The notes beneath the pieces are model-generated. The model saw nothing but the letters and a program-made list of their open reading frames with translations. It had not been told where the DNA came from and made no database searches. A stretch of DNA of 64,000 bases, from positions 2,610,001 through 2,674,000 of the forward strand of contig CP119310.1 of NCBI GenBank assembly GCA_029203185.1, written 5' to 3'. Positions 9,581 to 18,751 of the stretch are shown piece after piece; position 1 is the first letter of the stretch, and every line of letters begins with the position of its first letter. The stretch comes from Candidatus Chryseobacterium colombiense. GTDB lineage: Bacteria > Bacteroidota > Bacteroidia > Flavobacteriales > Weeksellaceae. Made by a program: the position numbers and the translations under genes.

Positions 9581-10471
9581 TTAATCACAATAACACGGAG
9601 GTCTTCCAAAAGAATAGGTCAATCCTAAACTGAAAGTATTCAACCAATCTCTGGAGTCTCCATCTCCGATAGTTCTAGTTCCTTTGTAAGCAGCTTCTCT
9701 TTCCTGAGACACAATGTAATAATTTCCTGTTCCCAACAGTGAACCTCCTCCCGGAGATAAGATATCAGAATTATATGTTGATTTCACATCTTTTGGTAAA
9801 ACCTTACTATAATCCAACTGGTCTGTCAGAGTCAACCTGAATGTTGCTTCCGCAAAAACAGCCCAGTTATGATTGAATTTATATTTCAAACCAACTCCAA
9901 AAGGAACGTGCATTGCTATTTTCTTCCCTGTTGAATATACCGGAGTGGTAGTAAAATCCTGTTCATTAATTGGCGCTTGTGCCACTCCATCTGCATCTCT
10001 TCTGAAATCATTCACTAAAGTAGTTTTCGGAGCATCATACATAATAGCTCCTACCCCAGCAAAAATATAAGGGCTCAACATTCCCATCTGCTCATTATTC
10101 ACTGGTAAAAAGTTATATTCAAAGCTTAAACTAGCCTCATAAACATTATTTTTACCAAAAGCATTTCTATTTCTTCTATATTGTTCTTTAGCAGCTTTAT
10201 CGCTAAACTGAATTTGATTGTATCCCAAATCTAGTCTTACCGTTTGATAAGGGTTAAAATTAAATCTATATAATAAACCACCATAAAACGGAACTCCCCA
10301 ATCAGAAACTCTATCCATACTCAACGGTTTTTGTAAAATATAATTGGTATTTCCTACATCACCTACCAGGTTACTCATACCCAGTCGGATTCCCAATTCA
10401 TTTCTTTGTGCCTTCATGCTTACCATTGTTCCCATAACGGTAAGAAAGCTAAACAATAATTTTTTATTCAT
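9581..10471 (-). CDS. DUF6089-family outer-membrane-type protein
   Basis: This is a 296-residue exported beta-rich protein. The signal peptide MNKKLLFSFLTVMGTMVSMKAQ is followed by NELGIRLGMSNLVGDVGNTNY, repeated amphipathic strands and a final TFSLGLTYSFG segment. That is a small barrel-like (OmpA/PorT-type) architecture. The family (DUF6089) is conserved upstream of uppS in Flavobacteriia; its function is not established. The frame reaches an earlier Met at 10516, but a TATATTTG -7 box at 10521-10514 makes that start impossible for a normal transcript, so 10471 is preferred. It appears to be the first gene of the uppS-bamA operon, with uppS 7 bp downstream. Confidence 0.85.
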   Translation of the reverse strand: MNKKLLFSFLTVMGTMVSMKAQRNELGIRLGMSNLVGDVGNTNYILQKPLSMDRVSDWGVPFYGGLLYRFNFNPYQTVRLDLGYNQIQFSDKAAKEQYRRNRNAFGKNNVYEASLSFEYNFLPVNNEQMGMLSPYIFAGVGAIMYDAPKTTLVNDFRRDADGVAQAPINEQDFTTTPVYSTGKKIAMHVPFGVGLKYKFNHNWAVFAEATFRLTLTDQLDYSKVLPKDVKSTYNSDILSPGGGSLLGTGNYYIVSQEREAAYKGTRTIGDGDSRDWLNTFSLGLTYSFGRPPCYCD

Positions 10472-10513
10472 AAAAGAATATGGATTTATGGTTATTTTAA
10501 AAATTAATTTTTG

Positions 10514-10521
10514 CAAATATA
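10514..10521 (-). promoter_or_regulatory. Probable -7 element for DUF6089-uppS-bamA operon
   Basis: TATATTTG on the minus strand (10521-10514) matches the Bacteroidota -7 consensus and lies 43 bp upstream of the chosen start. No clear TTG at -33 was found, so this is a partial match. Confidence 0.5.
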
Positions 10522-10680
10522 AAACATTTTTATATTAATGATATTCTTAATGTTTAGTTAAAAATAAACAAAAAAACATAATTTGTTATAAAGTAAACGG
10601 CAAAGTCCTCAAATTATTTCTTTTTCTGCATAAAGAAGAAATTCATTTCAAAAATTCACTTATTACAGCATGCTAAAATA

Positions 10681-13182
10681 TTACTTCTTTCTCAATATTT
10701 GCTGTATTTTATTTCTTATTCTAATTAATAGTGGTTCTTTATAGTTTTTATCTTCATCAAAATAACCATAACCATAGCCGTAACCATAGCCATAACCGTA
10801 GCCATAACCGTAGCCATAACCTTGTTTTGTATTATAGTCGTTATAAACAAGACCCAAATTTCCTACTTCTTGATTATGGTATTTCTCAGTAATCATCTTA
10901 AGCATATATTTTTCGGTATACTCATGACGAACTACATAAATATTAGCATCAGAATATTTCATGAGTTCGTAAGAATCTGCTACTAATCCTACCGGCGGAG
11001 AATCTATAATGATAAAATCATACATTCCTTTAAGCTTTTCAAGAAACTCAATATTTCTTTCACTCATTAAAAGTTCTGAAGGGTTAGGTGGAATAGGCCC
11101 TGAAGTAGCTACATCTAAATTAGGAATCTTTGTTTTATTAATAATCTGATCTATCGAAACCTCACCAGTAAGGTAGTTAGAAATTCCGTATTTATTATCA
11201 ATACTAAAATCCCCGAAAATCTTAGGCTTTCTCAGGTCCATTCCAAGTAAAATGGTTTTTTTATCACTTAATCCTAATACAGAAGCTAAATTAATCGAAA
11301 CATATGTTTTACCTTCTCCTCCAATAGAGGAAGTAATCAGGATAACCTTGCTTTTCTGGTTTTCATTTAATAAAAATCTGATATTGGCTCTTATTCCTCT
11401 AAATGCTTCTGAAACAGAAGATTTTGGAGACTGAAGAACGGTAAGCATATTTTCGTTATTATTATTACCGATTACTCCCAGCATTGGTATTTTTGTAACA
11501 TTTAAAAGCTCTTTAATATTTCTAATTTTATTATCCAGAACTTCACCTACGAAAATAAACAGTAACGGTAAAAATAAAAAACCTCCTATAATTCCTAGCT
11601 CAGTTCCTTTTTTATTTGGTCCTACAGGCAATTGCCCCAAATTTTTAGCTGGGTCAATAACCGTTATATCCGACTGATTGGTAGCCACTTTCATTTGAGC
11701 TTCATTTTGTCTTCCCAACAAGCTGTTATAAGTAGCTTCAATCATGTTATACCCTCTTTCTGCATCAAGATACTTTCTTTCTTTTTCAGGATAAGCGACT
11801 AGGTCGGAATTTGCAGCTGCTACTTCTTTATCAATTTTATTAATTTCATCATAATAACGAGTGTAGTAGTTTCTCAGCGAATTTGATGAACCAGACTTAG
11901 CTTCATTAATCAGCCTGTTGATTTCAATCATAGGCTCAGAATTAGGCTTATAGATAGAAGCCATTTCTCTTCTTTTAAGATAAAGCGCTTTCAGTTCAGA
12001 TATGGATGCACTAAAGAAACCATCTTCAAATCCTGCAGCTCCTGTACTGATCATTTTGTCAAAATTCTGACTATCGATCGTCGTTCTGATAGAATTCAGT
12101 GAGTTTACTTTGCTTAGAAGATCTGCCTTTTTAGATTCCAAATCTTTTATTTTATTTAAAGATTTTTCATCTCTGTCTTTAATGTCATATAATTTTTCAG
12201 ATGTCTTTAAATAGTTCAGTACCAATGCACTTGAATCAAGTTTTTTCCTGATCTCGTTTAAGCTGTTCTGTAAATATAAATCTGTATTTTTATTAATAAT
12301 ATTTTTATCCGCCAATCTTTTTTTCTGAAGTTCAGCAACCGATTTATTCAAGAAATTAACGGTTCCATTCAGATTAAATCCTGTTTTTGTAATAATCATA
12401 ATGGTATTGATTTCTTTATCAAAATCAACATTAATGGTTGAAACAATACCGTTTACCGTCTGGTTCACCGTTTCTAAATTCACAATAATATTATCCAGCT
12501 TTATGCCAGGAGTAACGGGGTTCGGTACTAATTTAAATCTTAAATTAGGAGAAGTATACCATTCATTTAATTTTATCGTTTTATTGGCAGGTTTAGGAAA
12601 TTCGGAGATATTTTGGAAACCTTCTATTTCATAGTTATATAAATTCCCTGAATGACCTTCTTCCGGCAGCACAACTTCGTAAGAGTTATTTCCTTTTGGT
12701 AATAAAGTAATAGGATAATTAACCTGCTGTAAATGTTTTCTATCAATCTCTAAAAATACCGGAGAATCATTTTTATCTAAATAAGTAGATTTTAAAGTTC
12801 CTTTTGTAGAAAAGTTCACAAAAAGCCCTAATTCTTTTACCAGAAACTCATTATGAGATCTGGACAAAAGCATTTTTTTAAGATAAATCCCATCCTGATT
12901 ACCTCCTTGTCCCCAGATAAAGTTGATGGACTGATTAGGGGTAAAATAACTTGCCGTATTGTTAGAAACGCTTAAGGACAGATTGGACGCATAAATATTT
13001 TGTGCATAATATTTACTATACACCCATGAAAGAGAGTATCCAATAAAAAACATCAAAACAAACCAATACCAGTTCTTTATGATCCTTCTTATGAAGTTTT
13101 CTATATCAAATAAAGAAAAAGCCCCACTTATATCTTTCGAGGAATCATTTTTCGATAGACTTACATATTTTTCGGGAATCAT
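10681..13182 (-). CDS. Polysaccharide biosynthesis tyrosine autokinase (Wzc-like)
   Basis: This 833-residue inner-membrane protein would control chain length and export of a surface polysaccharide. An N-terminal Wzz domain has a membrane helix near residues 38-58. A long periplasmic coiled-coil region (about 260-500) and a second helix near 525-545 follow, then a cytoplasmic BY-kinase domain. The kinase has Walker A (SSIGGEGKTY, near 617), Walker A' (ILLGMDLRKP) and Walker B (FIIIDSPPVG). The C-terminal tyrosine cluster is extreme: ten consecutive Gly-Tyr pairs at residues 788-807, encoded by a tandem 6/12-bp repeat. These tyrosines are the expected autophosphorylation sites. It lies 2 bp downstream of the Wza-like gene. 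Confidence 0.93.
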   Translation of the reverse strand: MIPEKYVSLSKNDSSKDISGAFSLFDIENFIRRIIKNWYWFVLMFFIGYSLSWVYSKYYAQNIYASNLSLSVSNNTASYFTPNQSINFIWGQGGNQDGIYLKKMLLSRSHNEFLVKELGLFVNFSTKGTLKSTYLDKNDSPVFLEIDRKHLQQVNYPITLLPKGNNSYEVVLPEEGHSGNLYNYEIEGFQNISEFPKPANKTIKLNEWYTSPNLRFKLVPNPVTPGIKLDNIIVNLETVNQTVNGIVSTINVDFDKEINTIMIITKTGFNLNGTVNFLNKSVAELQKKRLADKNIINKNTDLYLQNSLNEIRKKLDSSALVLNYLKTSEKLYDIKDRDEKSLNKIKDLESKKADLLSKVNSLNSIRTTIDSQNFDKMISTGAAGFEDGFFSASISELKALYLKRREMASIYKPNSEPMIEINRLINEAKSGSSNSLRNYYTRYYDEINKIDKEVAAANSDLVAYPEKERKYLDAERGYNMIEATYNSLLGRQNEAQMKVATNQSDITVIDPAKNLGQLPVGPNKKGTELGIIGGFLFLPLLFIFVGEVLDNKIRNIKELLNVTKIPMLGVIGNNNNENMLTVLQSPKSSVSEAFRGIRANIRFLLNENQKSKVILITSSIGGEGKTYVSINLASVLGLSDKKTILLGMDLRKPKIFGDFSIDNKYGISNYLTGEVSIDQIINKTKIPNLDVATSGPIPPNPSELLMSERNIEFLEKLKGMYDFIIIDSPPVGLVADSYELMKYSDANIYVVRHEYTEKYMLKMITEKYHNQEVGNLGLVYNDYNTKQGYGYGYGYGYGYGYGYGYGYFDEDKNYKEPLLIRIRNKIQQILRKK
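10762..10821 (-). repeat. Tandem Gly-Tyr coding repeat (10 units)
   Basis: Sixty bases consist of ten in-frame GGN-TAY pairs, mostly alternating GGTTAT and GGCTAC/GGCTAT. This gives an approximate 12-bp period. It encodes the C-terminal tyrosine cluster of the Wzc-like kinase and could change length by slippage without breaking the frame. Confidence 0.9.
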
Positions 13183-13184
13183 GA

Positions 13185-14045
13185 TTACAGTGTTTTTATA
13201 AGTAAGTAGATTGACAAAGCCGTTGTAAGAAGAGAAACTCCTGTTGTTATAGTTTGTATAGGGTCTTTTCCAAAACCATTCAAGCTTTTCGCTCTCGTAT
13301 TCAGGTAAATTTCATCACCGTTCTGAACATAATAATAGGGAGAATTCATCACATCTTCACGGGTAAGATCTATTTTAGCAATCTTGATGCCTTCCGGAAG
13401 TTTTCTATGAATCACAATTGTTTTTCTGTCAACCGTTCTGTTAAGCCCACCATTCATCGCAAGAGCTTCCGTAATGGTAAGTGTATTTTTATGGGCAACT
13501 TTTTCTCCTGTAACTCCAGTTGTTTCTACATCTCCAAGAATATAATAGGTAATACCGTCTGTATTTAAACGCACTTCAGATTTTCCATCCTGAAAATTTT
13601 CATTTACTTTCAGCTGGATTTCCTGAGTGATCTCTTCAATAGTTCTCCCTTCAGCTTTAATATAACCAATTCCAAATACATTGATATCACCTTTTGAGTC
13701 TACCTTAAGACCATTAAAATAAAAATTAAGGTTACCACCATGGCTTCCGTTACCGTTATTTATGCTTGTCATTGCATTATTTGCAATCTGCCCTGAATTT
13801 GTTCCTCCTGATGTATTATAACTCGAGTAAAACTGAGCGGCATCTCCTTTAGGAGTTGTAATAATATTCAAATTAAGGATATCGTTTTTGGTAATTCGAT
13901 ATACCGGTATATTGTATGGAACAAGCCCTTCTTCATTAATCACCAAACTCTCATTAGGCTGCATATATCGCACTTCTTTTGTTGTGATACAAGACGTCAT
14001 AACAAAAGCCAGTAACAAAAGGAATAAATTTTTATAATTCTTCAT
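13185..14045 (-). CDS. Polysaccharide export outer-membrane lipoprotein (Wza-like)
   Basis: This 286-residue protein has a lipoprotein signal (MKNYKNLFLLLLAFVMTSC, lipid Cys19). A Poly_export domain follows (YRITKNDILNLNI; DGITYYILGDVETTGVTGEKVAHKNTLTITEALAMNGGL, SLBB-like). The region GINRTVDRKTIVIHR and a hydrophobic C-terminal helix (LLTTALSIYLLIKTL) fit a Wza-type pore subunit in the outer membrane. An internal low-complexity Ser/Gly/Asn-rich loop (about residues 75-105) is unusual. It is paired with the tyrosine autokinase 2 bp downstream, as in other capsule export systems. Confidence 0.9.
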   Translation of the reverse strand: MKNYKNLFLLLLAFVMTSCITTKEVRYMQPNESLVINEEGLVPYNIPVYRITKNDILNLNIITTPKGDAAQFYSSYNTSGGTNSGQIANNAMTSINNGNGSHGGNLNFYFNGLKVDSKGDINVFGIGYIKAEGRTIEEITQEIQLKVNENFQDGKSEVRLNTDGITYYILGDVETTGVTGEKVAHKNTLTITEALAMNGGLNRTVDRKTIVIHRKLPEGIKIAKIDLTREDVMNSPYYYVQNGDEIYLNTRAKSLNGFGKDPIQTITTGVSLLTTALSIYLLIKTL

Positions 14046-14080
14046 CAGATTTAAGTTGTTTGCAAAAATAAAAATTAAAA

Positions 14081-15202
14081 CTATTTCTTTACATTATTTC
14101 TTAAATAGTATACAAAATTTGGTAAATATGCACCAATAAATCCTAAACATAAAACAATAGTCAATAATAGACCTACATTGATATGTCTTAGGAAATTCGC
14201 AACAATTATTATGAAAAGATAGTAAGTAATAATATAAAAAGAAGATCTTCTATGGGTAAGACCAAGTCTTAAAAGCTTATGGTGAATATGGTTTTTATCT
14301 GCTTTAAACAAAGATTTCCGATTAACCAATCTTATCATCATGACGTTCAACGTGTCTACAATTGGTAAAATAAGAATTGCAACAGCAACAGCAGGAGCCG
14401 CAGGCAAATGATAACGAGGTACTGCAGGATCTGTCTTATCAATAAAAATATCTATAAAACAAATACTGGTAAATGCAAGCAGAAATCCTAACAACATAGA
14501 TCCTGTATCTCCCATAAATATCTTAGTGGCTCTATAATTGGACAAATTATAATATAAAAATGCCAAAACTGACCCCACAATTACTGCCGAAAAAACAACT
14601 AAAGGATAATTATACTCTCCCAAACGATAATAACTGATCCCGAAAAGAGCACTGCATATCAAAGAATACCCTCCCGCCAAACCGTCAATGCCGTCGATAA
14701 GATTGAATGCATTAATTAATACAATAAAAGTAAGTATACTGAATACCACACTCACATAGTAATTAATTTCATAAATACCACAAATCCCAAAAAGGCTTCT
14801 GATTCTGATATCCGAGCCAATCACGATTAATGACGACACCACAATCTGTGCAATGAGTTTCTTGTAAGCTCTCATTACTACAATATCATCCATGATTCCA
14901 ACATAAAGCAGTATAACCAATGATGCAAATAAAAACTTATAAAGCTCAAAGAGTTCATATGCAAAAATAGAAGCACAGACTCCGATAGAATAAAACATGG
15001 CAACTCCGCCAAGATTCGGAATCTTTCTCAGATGAGAACTTCTTATTCCAGGCTCATCCATTAAATTTTTTCTTCTGGAAATTTTTATGATGGTAGGAAT
15101 AGAAAAAAAAGTAATTAAAAAAGAGAACAGGAAACCTAACCCTATTTTCACGTAAAAAATAGAAATCCCTTTCCCCACTAAGAACAGCTCAAAACTCTGC
15201 AT
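14081..15202 (-). CDS. WecA/MraY-like glycosyl-1-phosphate transferase
   Basis: This 373-residue polytopic membrane enzyme would transfer a sugar-1-phosphate from a UDP-sugar to undecaprenyl phosphate, starting a surface polysaccharide. About eleven hydrophobic helices are visible. Family motifs are GIMDDIVVMRA, NAFNLIDGIDGLAGG, FMGDTGSMLLGF and the His-rich KNHIHHKLLRLGLTHRR loop near residues 300-320. That combination matches the WecA/TagO branch of glycosyltransferase family 4 more than MraY. It lies 35 bp upstream of the Wza-like gene and is probably the first gene of this export operon. The acceptor sugar is not predictable. Confidence 0.9.
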   Translation of the reverse strand: MQSFELFLVGKGISIFYVKIGLGFLFSFLITFFSIPTIIKISRRKNLMDEPGIRSSHLRKIPNLGGVAMFYSIGVCASIFAYELFELYKFLFASLVILLYVGIMDDIVVMRAYKKLIAQIVVSSLIVIGSDIRIRSLFGICGIYEINYYVSVVFSILTFIVLINAFNLIDGIDGLAGGYSLICSALFGISYYRLGEYNYPLVVFSAVIVGSVLAFLYYNLSNYRATKIFMGDTGSMLLGFLLAFTSICFIDIFIDKTDPAVPRYHLPAAPAVAVAILILPIVDTLNVMMIRLVNRKSLFKADKNHIHHKLLRLGLTHRRSSFYIITYYLFIIIVANFLRHINVGLLLTIVLCLGFIGAYLPNFVYYLRNNVKK

Positions 15203-15300
15203 TCTTTATTGTTCAGGCACTTACAGTATTAAAAAATCGAATTAAGATTTATATCTTGACATATTCACAATCTAATTATTACCTTCGCCTGCATTTGTGT

Positions 15301-16302
15301 TTATACTAATTTCCTTATCAGCTTCTTCTGGCCTGCAAAAAACAGCAGATAGAAAATTTTTTTCCTTACAGACAAAGATAAAATATAATTTCTATCAAAA
15401 CGACTATAACTCAATATATCTTTAATTTTAATAGCCTTTTTTTTCCTGAAAACATCAAGCTTATCACTCATTTCATAAAATAAGTTTTCATTTTTCACAA
15501 AAGCCAGGTAAGCCAAGAAGGTATAAATGCCTTCCAAGATCTGAAAGTTTTTCAGCTCTTTTTTATTATGAGAATATATTGATTTTTCAAAAGCAATCTC
15601 CACATCTTCAACCGCCTGCAAAATATCCAGTCCTTTTTCATTATGGGTTTTTGAAATCGAATTCTGACGTTCCAGATACTGATAATGGAAATTCTGGGTC
15701 TGAGCAATCGTTTTGCACTCCAAAAGCAATTGCGGAATCAGCTGAATATCTTCAAAAGAAATTCCTTTTTTAAATCTTTTGGTTTCAAAAAGCTCTTTTT
15801 TAAATAATTTATTACAAGCAAAATAGCTAATATCTGAAAAAACTGAAAAATGAGTTTCAAGATCTATTTTTTCAGGCATATTGGGAATCTGCGTCAGTTT
15901 CTGCACCACATTTCCGCTCTCATCCACTTTCTGAAGATTGCAGATTACCATTTCAGCAGAATGCTTTTCTGCAAGATCCAGCATTTCTTCAAACATGGTT
16001 TCTACAACATAGTCATCACTATCTACAAAACCAATATAATCTCCGGTTGCGTTATCAATTCCAACATTTCGGGCATCACTTAGTCCCCCGTTTTTTTTAT
16101 AAAAAGATTTAATCTTTTCCGGAAATTTTCCCGAAAAATCACTAATAATTTTCCCGGAATCATCCGTACTTCCGTCATCAACTATCAAAATTTCAATATT
16201 CTGATAGGTTTGATTCACCAAAGAATCCAGACATTTTGCCAAATAATTTTCGACATTATACACAGGAACAATGATAGAAATTTTTTGGAGAACGTTTTTC
16301 AT
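15301..16302 (-). CDS. Glycosyltransferase family 2
   Basis: This 333-residue GT-A enzyme begins with the family signature ISIIVPVYNVENYLAKCLDSL. It continues with ILIVDDGSTDDS (about 38-49) and GFVDSDDYV (the DxD-like metal site near 92). The C-terminal third is helical and Lys-rich, possibly peripheral to the membrane. It is encoded 3 bp after the arginase-fold gene, so the two are likely co-transcribed despite no obvious functional link. The sugar donor and acceptor cannot be told from sequence; surface polysaccharide assembly is the likely context. Confidence 0.88.
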   Translation of the reverse strand: MKNVLQKISIIVPVYNVENYLAKCLDSLVNQTYQNIEILIVDDGSTDDSGKIISDFSGKFPEKIKSFYKKNGGLSDARNVGIDNATGDYIGFVDSDDYVVETMFEEMLDLAEKHSAEMVICNLQKVDESGNVVQKLTQIPNMPEKIDLETHFSVFSDISYFACNKLFKKELFETKRFKKGISFEDIQLIPQLLLECKTIAQTQNFHYQYLERQNSISKTHNEKGLDILQAVEDVEIAFEKSIYSHNKKELKNFQILEGIYTFLAYLAFVKNENLFYEMSDKLDVFRKKKAIKIKDILSYSRFDRNYILSLSVRKKIFYLLFFAGQKKLIRKLV

Positions 16303-16305
16303 AGA

Positions 16306-17376
16306 TTAAATTTTCGTAAACCGGGCATTCAGCCAGCCTTTTTTGGCCTCATCAAAATCCTTTCTCGAACAAGGAATACAGTTTTCTATATTTTCATCTT
16401 CTCCAAAATACCAAAGATTGCTGAACGTATCACGCTTGAAAGCATATTGCCTGTCATCCACCAATACATAAAACACCTCATAGTGCCTTTCTTTGGGATG
16501 AGACTTTTGAATATTGATTCCTTCAATCAGATACCAGATCATTTGTGCCAAAAGCTGGTGATTCAGCTGATTTTCAGAATAAATATTATAATTAAAAATT
16601 CCTACGGATTTTAAATTTTCACTCAGCCCGATCTCTTTCATATAAGCACAGATTTCTCTTCGGTTCAAGCCATTCACCTGCGGATTCATCGAAAAAGGCT
16701 CACTGAAACTTTCTATTGCATCACAGTTAACCGTTACCAGATCCGCTTTTCTGAAGAAAGGTTCGGTTTTCTCTGTGGAATTCATCATTTCAGCAAGACG
16801 GATAATATCGAACTCCACTTCTTTGACTAATCTTACAGAATCTGCTTCATTTAAATGTTTCTGATAGCCTAAGTGATGATAATTCTTAATAGAAAAATTC
16901 TTAGCTCCGAAAATTTTGCTTAAAAAAGTATGTTCATTGATCATTTCGCCCTGTTTCAGGGAAATAATATTACTGATTTGAGTATAATTAATATTTTTTG
17001 TGTGAAAGTTAAGAGCCGAAAAAAGCGAAAAAGCAAAGTCATTAGAACCACCAATAATCACAGGAATTGCTCTTTTATAATGACAAGCAGATAACACTTC
17101 CTGTAAAATATAATGAGAATCCTGAACAGATTTCCCCGAAACCAAATCCCCTAAATCAACAACCGGAATTTCAAAATCCAGCTGTGAAAGTTTGTAAAAT
17201 TCTTTTCTGATTCCTGTAAAATCCTGAACCTCTGCATCTCCATTTGCCCCTCTATAATCCGAAATAAAAAGAAGCACAATACTATCTTCTTTAATATCTT
17301 TTGTGATCTGGTTTCCTATTTGCCAGTTTTCAGTTTTGAAATTTCTTGGTGAAATGATAAAGTCTTCGAAATTCAT
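16306..17376 (-). CDS. Arginase/formimidoylglutamase-fold protein, metal site degenerate
   Basis: This 356-residue protein has the overall layout of the ureohydrolase (arginase/agmatinase/HutG) superfamily. However, the manganese-binding motifs are altered. The GGDHS-type motif reads GGSND (109-113). The DAHxD-type segment reads ISNII (134-138). The FDxDxxDP motif reads NCDAIES (217-223). Of the usual metal ligands only one Asp remains. It is therefore probably not a working arginase or formimidoylglutamase, although databases usually give it that name. It precedes a GT2 gene by 3 bp. A TAAGTTTG box (17405-17398) lies just upstream on the minus strand. Confidence 0.75.
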   Translation of the reverse strand: MNFEDFIISPRNFKTENWQIGNQITKDIKEDSIVLLFISDYRGANGDAEVQDFTGIRKEFYKLSQLDFEIPVVDLGDLVSGKSVQDSHYILQEVLSACHYKRAIPVIIGGSNDFAFSLFSALNFHTKNINYTQISNIISLKQGEMINEHTFLSKIFGAKNFSIKNYHHLGYQKHLNEADSVRLVKEVEFDIIRLAEMMNSTEKTEPFFRKADLVTVNCDAIESFSEPFSMNPQVNGLNRREICAYMKEIGLSENLKSVGIFNYNIYSENQLNHQLLAQMIWYLIEGINIQKSHPKERHYEVFYVLVDDRQYAFKRDTFSNLWYFGEDENIENCIPCSRKDFDEAKKGWLNARFTKI

Positions 17377-17481
17377 GTATAATCCGCATTAGTTTCACAA
17401 ACTTACAAAAAACCTTATCAATTTAGTCCATGCAACATTTTTATTGGTAAAAAATAACGAATTATCAATCTGATATAATTG

Positions 17482-18567
17482 TTAAATTTCAGATCTTAAA
17501 ATCTCAAAAACAAAAGTCGTAGAAGTTTCAAATTTACCACCTTGTGTAGCCCCAAATAAAAACCTCGGCGTTTCTCCATCTTTATCCAATAAAATCATGG
17601 GACGCTCCAATCGCCCAAATCTATTTAGATTTTTTGGAGGAGCTGGTTCTGTGATATACCTTTTCATATTGAGATAGGCAATCTCCGGTTGCGACCAATG
17701 AATTCCATCTTTTGTGGTTAAATGCAAGCCATATTCATGATTAAAGAATCCCATATCACGGGAAACCATGTGATATTTTCCTTTTTGCTTCCATACAAAA
17801 GCATCTTCCAACTGAACATTATTCGGTAATGATGAGAAATCAATCACCGGATTTTCTGATATTTTTTTGTAAGGCCCCAATGGAGAATCCGCCTTTGCCA
17901 GTCCGTATTTTCTGTTTCCGCGGATTGGTCCTTTTTGTGTTTCATATTCTTTAGTATTCCATGATTTATAAAACAGCCAGTATTTTCCATCATTTCCTTT
18001 TACAAAAGCTGGATTTGTTGTACAATGATCGTCCCACGAACCTTCTTTTCCGGGAAGGAGTAAAGGCTGATCAGATCGTATCCATTCTCCATCAAGACTT
18101 TTAGATGTTGCTAATCCGATTTTTTTTGTATTGGTTTTTCCATTGGAATTTCCCATAAAAAACAGTAAATATTGGCTTCCGACTTTTTTAATTAAAGGAT
18201 TATGACACGTTGTTGCATCCCAGAATCCTTCTCTTGGAGCAAGAACAACTTCCTTGTGTTCAAATTGATAGAATGGCGAATTGGCTTCTGCCCGACAAAT
18301 TTCTGAACCGTTGAGCCAGCCTCCCATTCCTTTTTCTTTTTTCCAACGGGAATAGAAAAGATGAACTTTCCCATCTTCACCCCAAATCGGAGAAGAACAC
18401 CAGATGTAATATTCTTCCAAAGCAAATTGTCTTCCAATTGGTTTCACATTGAAATAGGGTTTTTCTTCTGAAGATAATAAACGTGTACATGATGATCCGA
18501 AAAACACAGCAGTCATACCTAAAGCTGAAGTTTTTAGAAATTCTTTACGGGTGAAAGGTTTTTCCAT
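17482..18567 (-). CDS. GH43/GH130-like beta-propeller glycosidase lipoprotein
   Basis: This 361-residue protein has a Tat/lipoprotein-like N-terminus (RKEFLKTSALGMTAVFFGSSC, lipid Cys27). A five-bladed propeller pattern typical of GH43, GH32 or GH130 enzymes follows: IWCSSPIWGEDGKVHLFYSRW, ATTCHNPLIKK, HCTTNPAFVKGNDGKYWLFY and QLEDAFVWKQKGKYHMVSRD. The repeated acidic residues facing the pocket fit a retaining or inverting glycosidase, but I cannot name the substrate. Cell-surface anchoring suggests glycan degradation outside the cytoplasm. It stands alone, divergent from the alpha/beta hydrolase gene. Confidence 0.75.
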   Translation of the reverse strand: MEKPFTRKEFLKTSALGMTAVFFGSSCTRLLSSEEKPYFNVKPIGRQFALEEYYIWCSSPIWGEDGKVHLFYSRWKKEKGMGGWLNGSEICRAEANSPFYQFEHKEVVLAPREGFWDATTCHNPLIKKVGSQYLLFFMGNSNGKTNTKKIGLATSKSLDGEWIRSDQPLLLPGKEGSWDDHCTTNPAFVKGNDGKYWLFYKSWNTKEYETQKGPIRGNRKYGLAKADSPLGPYKKISENPVIDFSSLPNNVQLEDAFVWKQKGKYHMVSRDMGFFNHEYGLHLTTKDGIHWSQPEIAYLNMKRYITEPAPPKNLNRFGRLERPMILLDKDGETPRFLFGATQGGKFETSTTFVFEILRSEI

Positions 18568-18751
18568 TGCTATTATTTGAAAGCTAATTTAGAAGAAACG
18601 GATATAAGCAGTGTCCTGCAGTTTCAGGTTAAATAGTGAGTGCCATTGAGTCGACCATAAAAACTTATCCATCTGATTAATAACAGAAAACATACTATAT
18701 ACAATGTAACAAACACAAAACCAGACTACACTAATAAAAAAATAAATTCAA

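Noticed and set aside
9574..9609. Upstream Met for uppS
   Set aside because: It would overlap the DUF6089 gene and adds residues not typical of the family.
10762..10821. Short regular repeat as a possible CRISPR or VNTR outside genes
   Set aside because: It is in frame within the Wzc-like kinase, encodes Gly-Tyr pairs and has no spacers.
18568..18751. Promoter search between the glycosidase and hydrolase genes
   Set aside because: No TTG-N(18-21)-TANNTTTG match on either strand; nothing else was visible in the gap.
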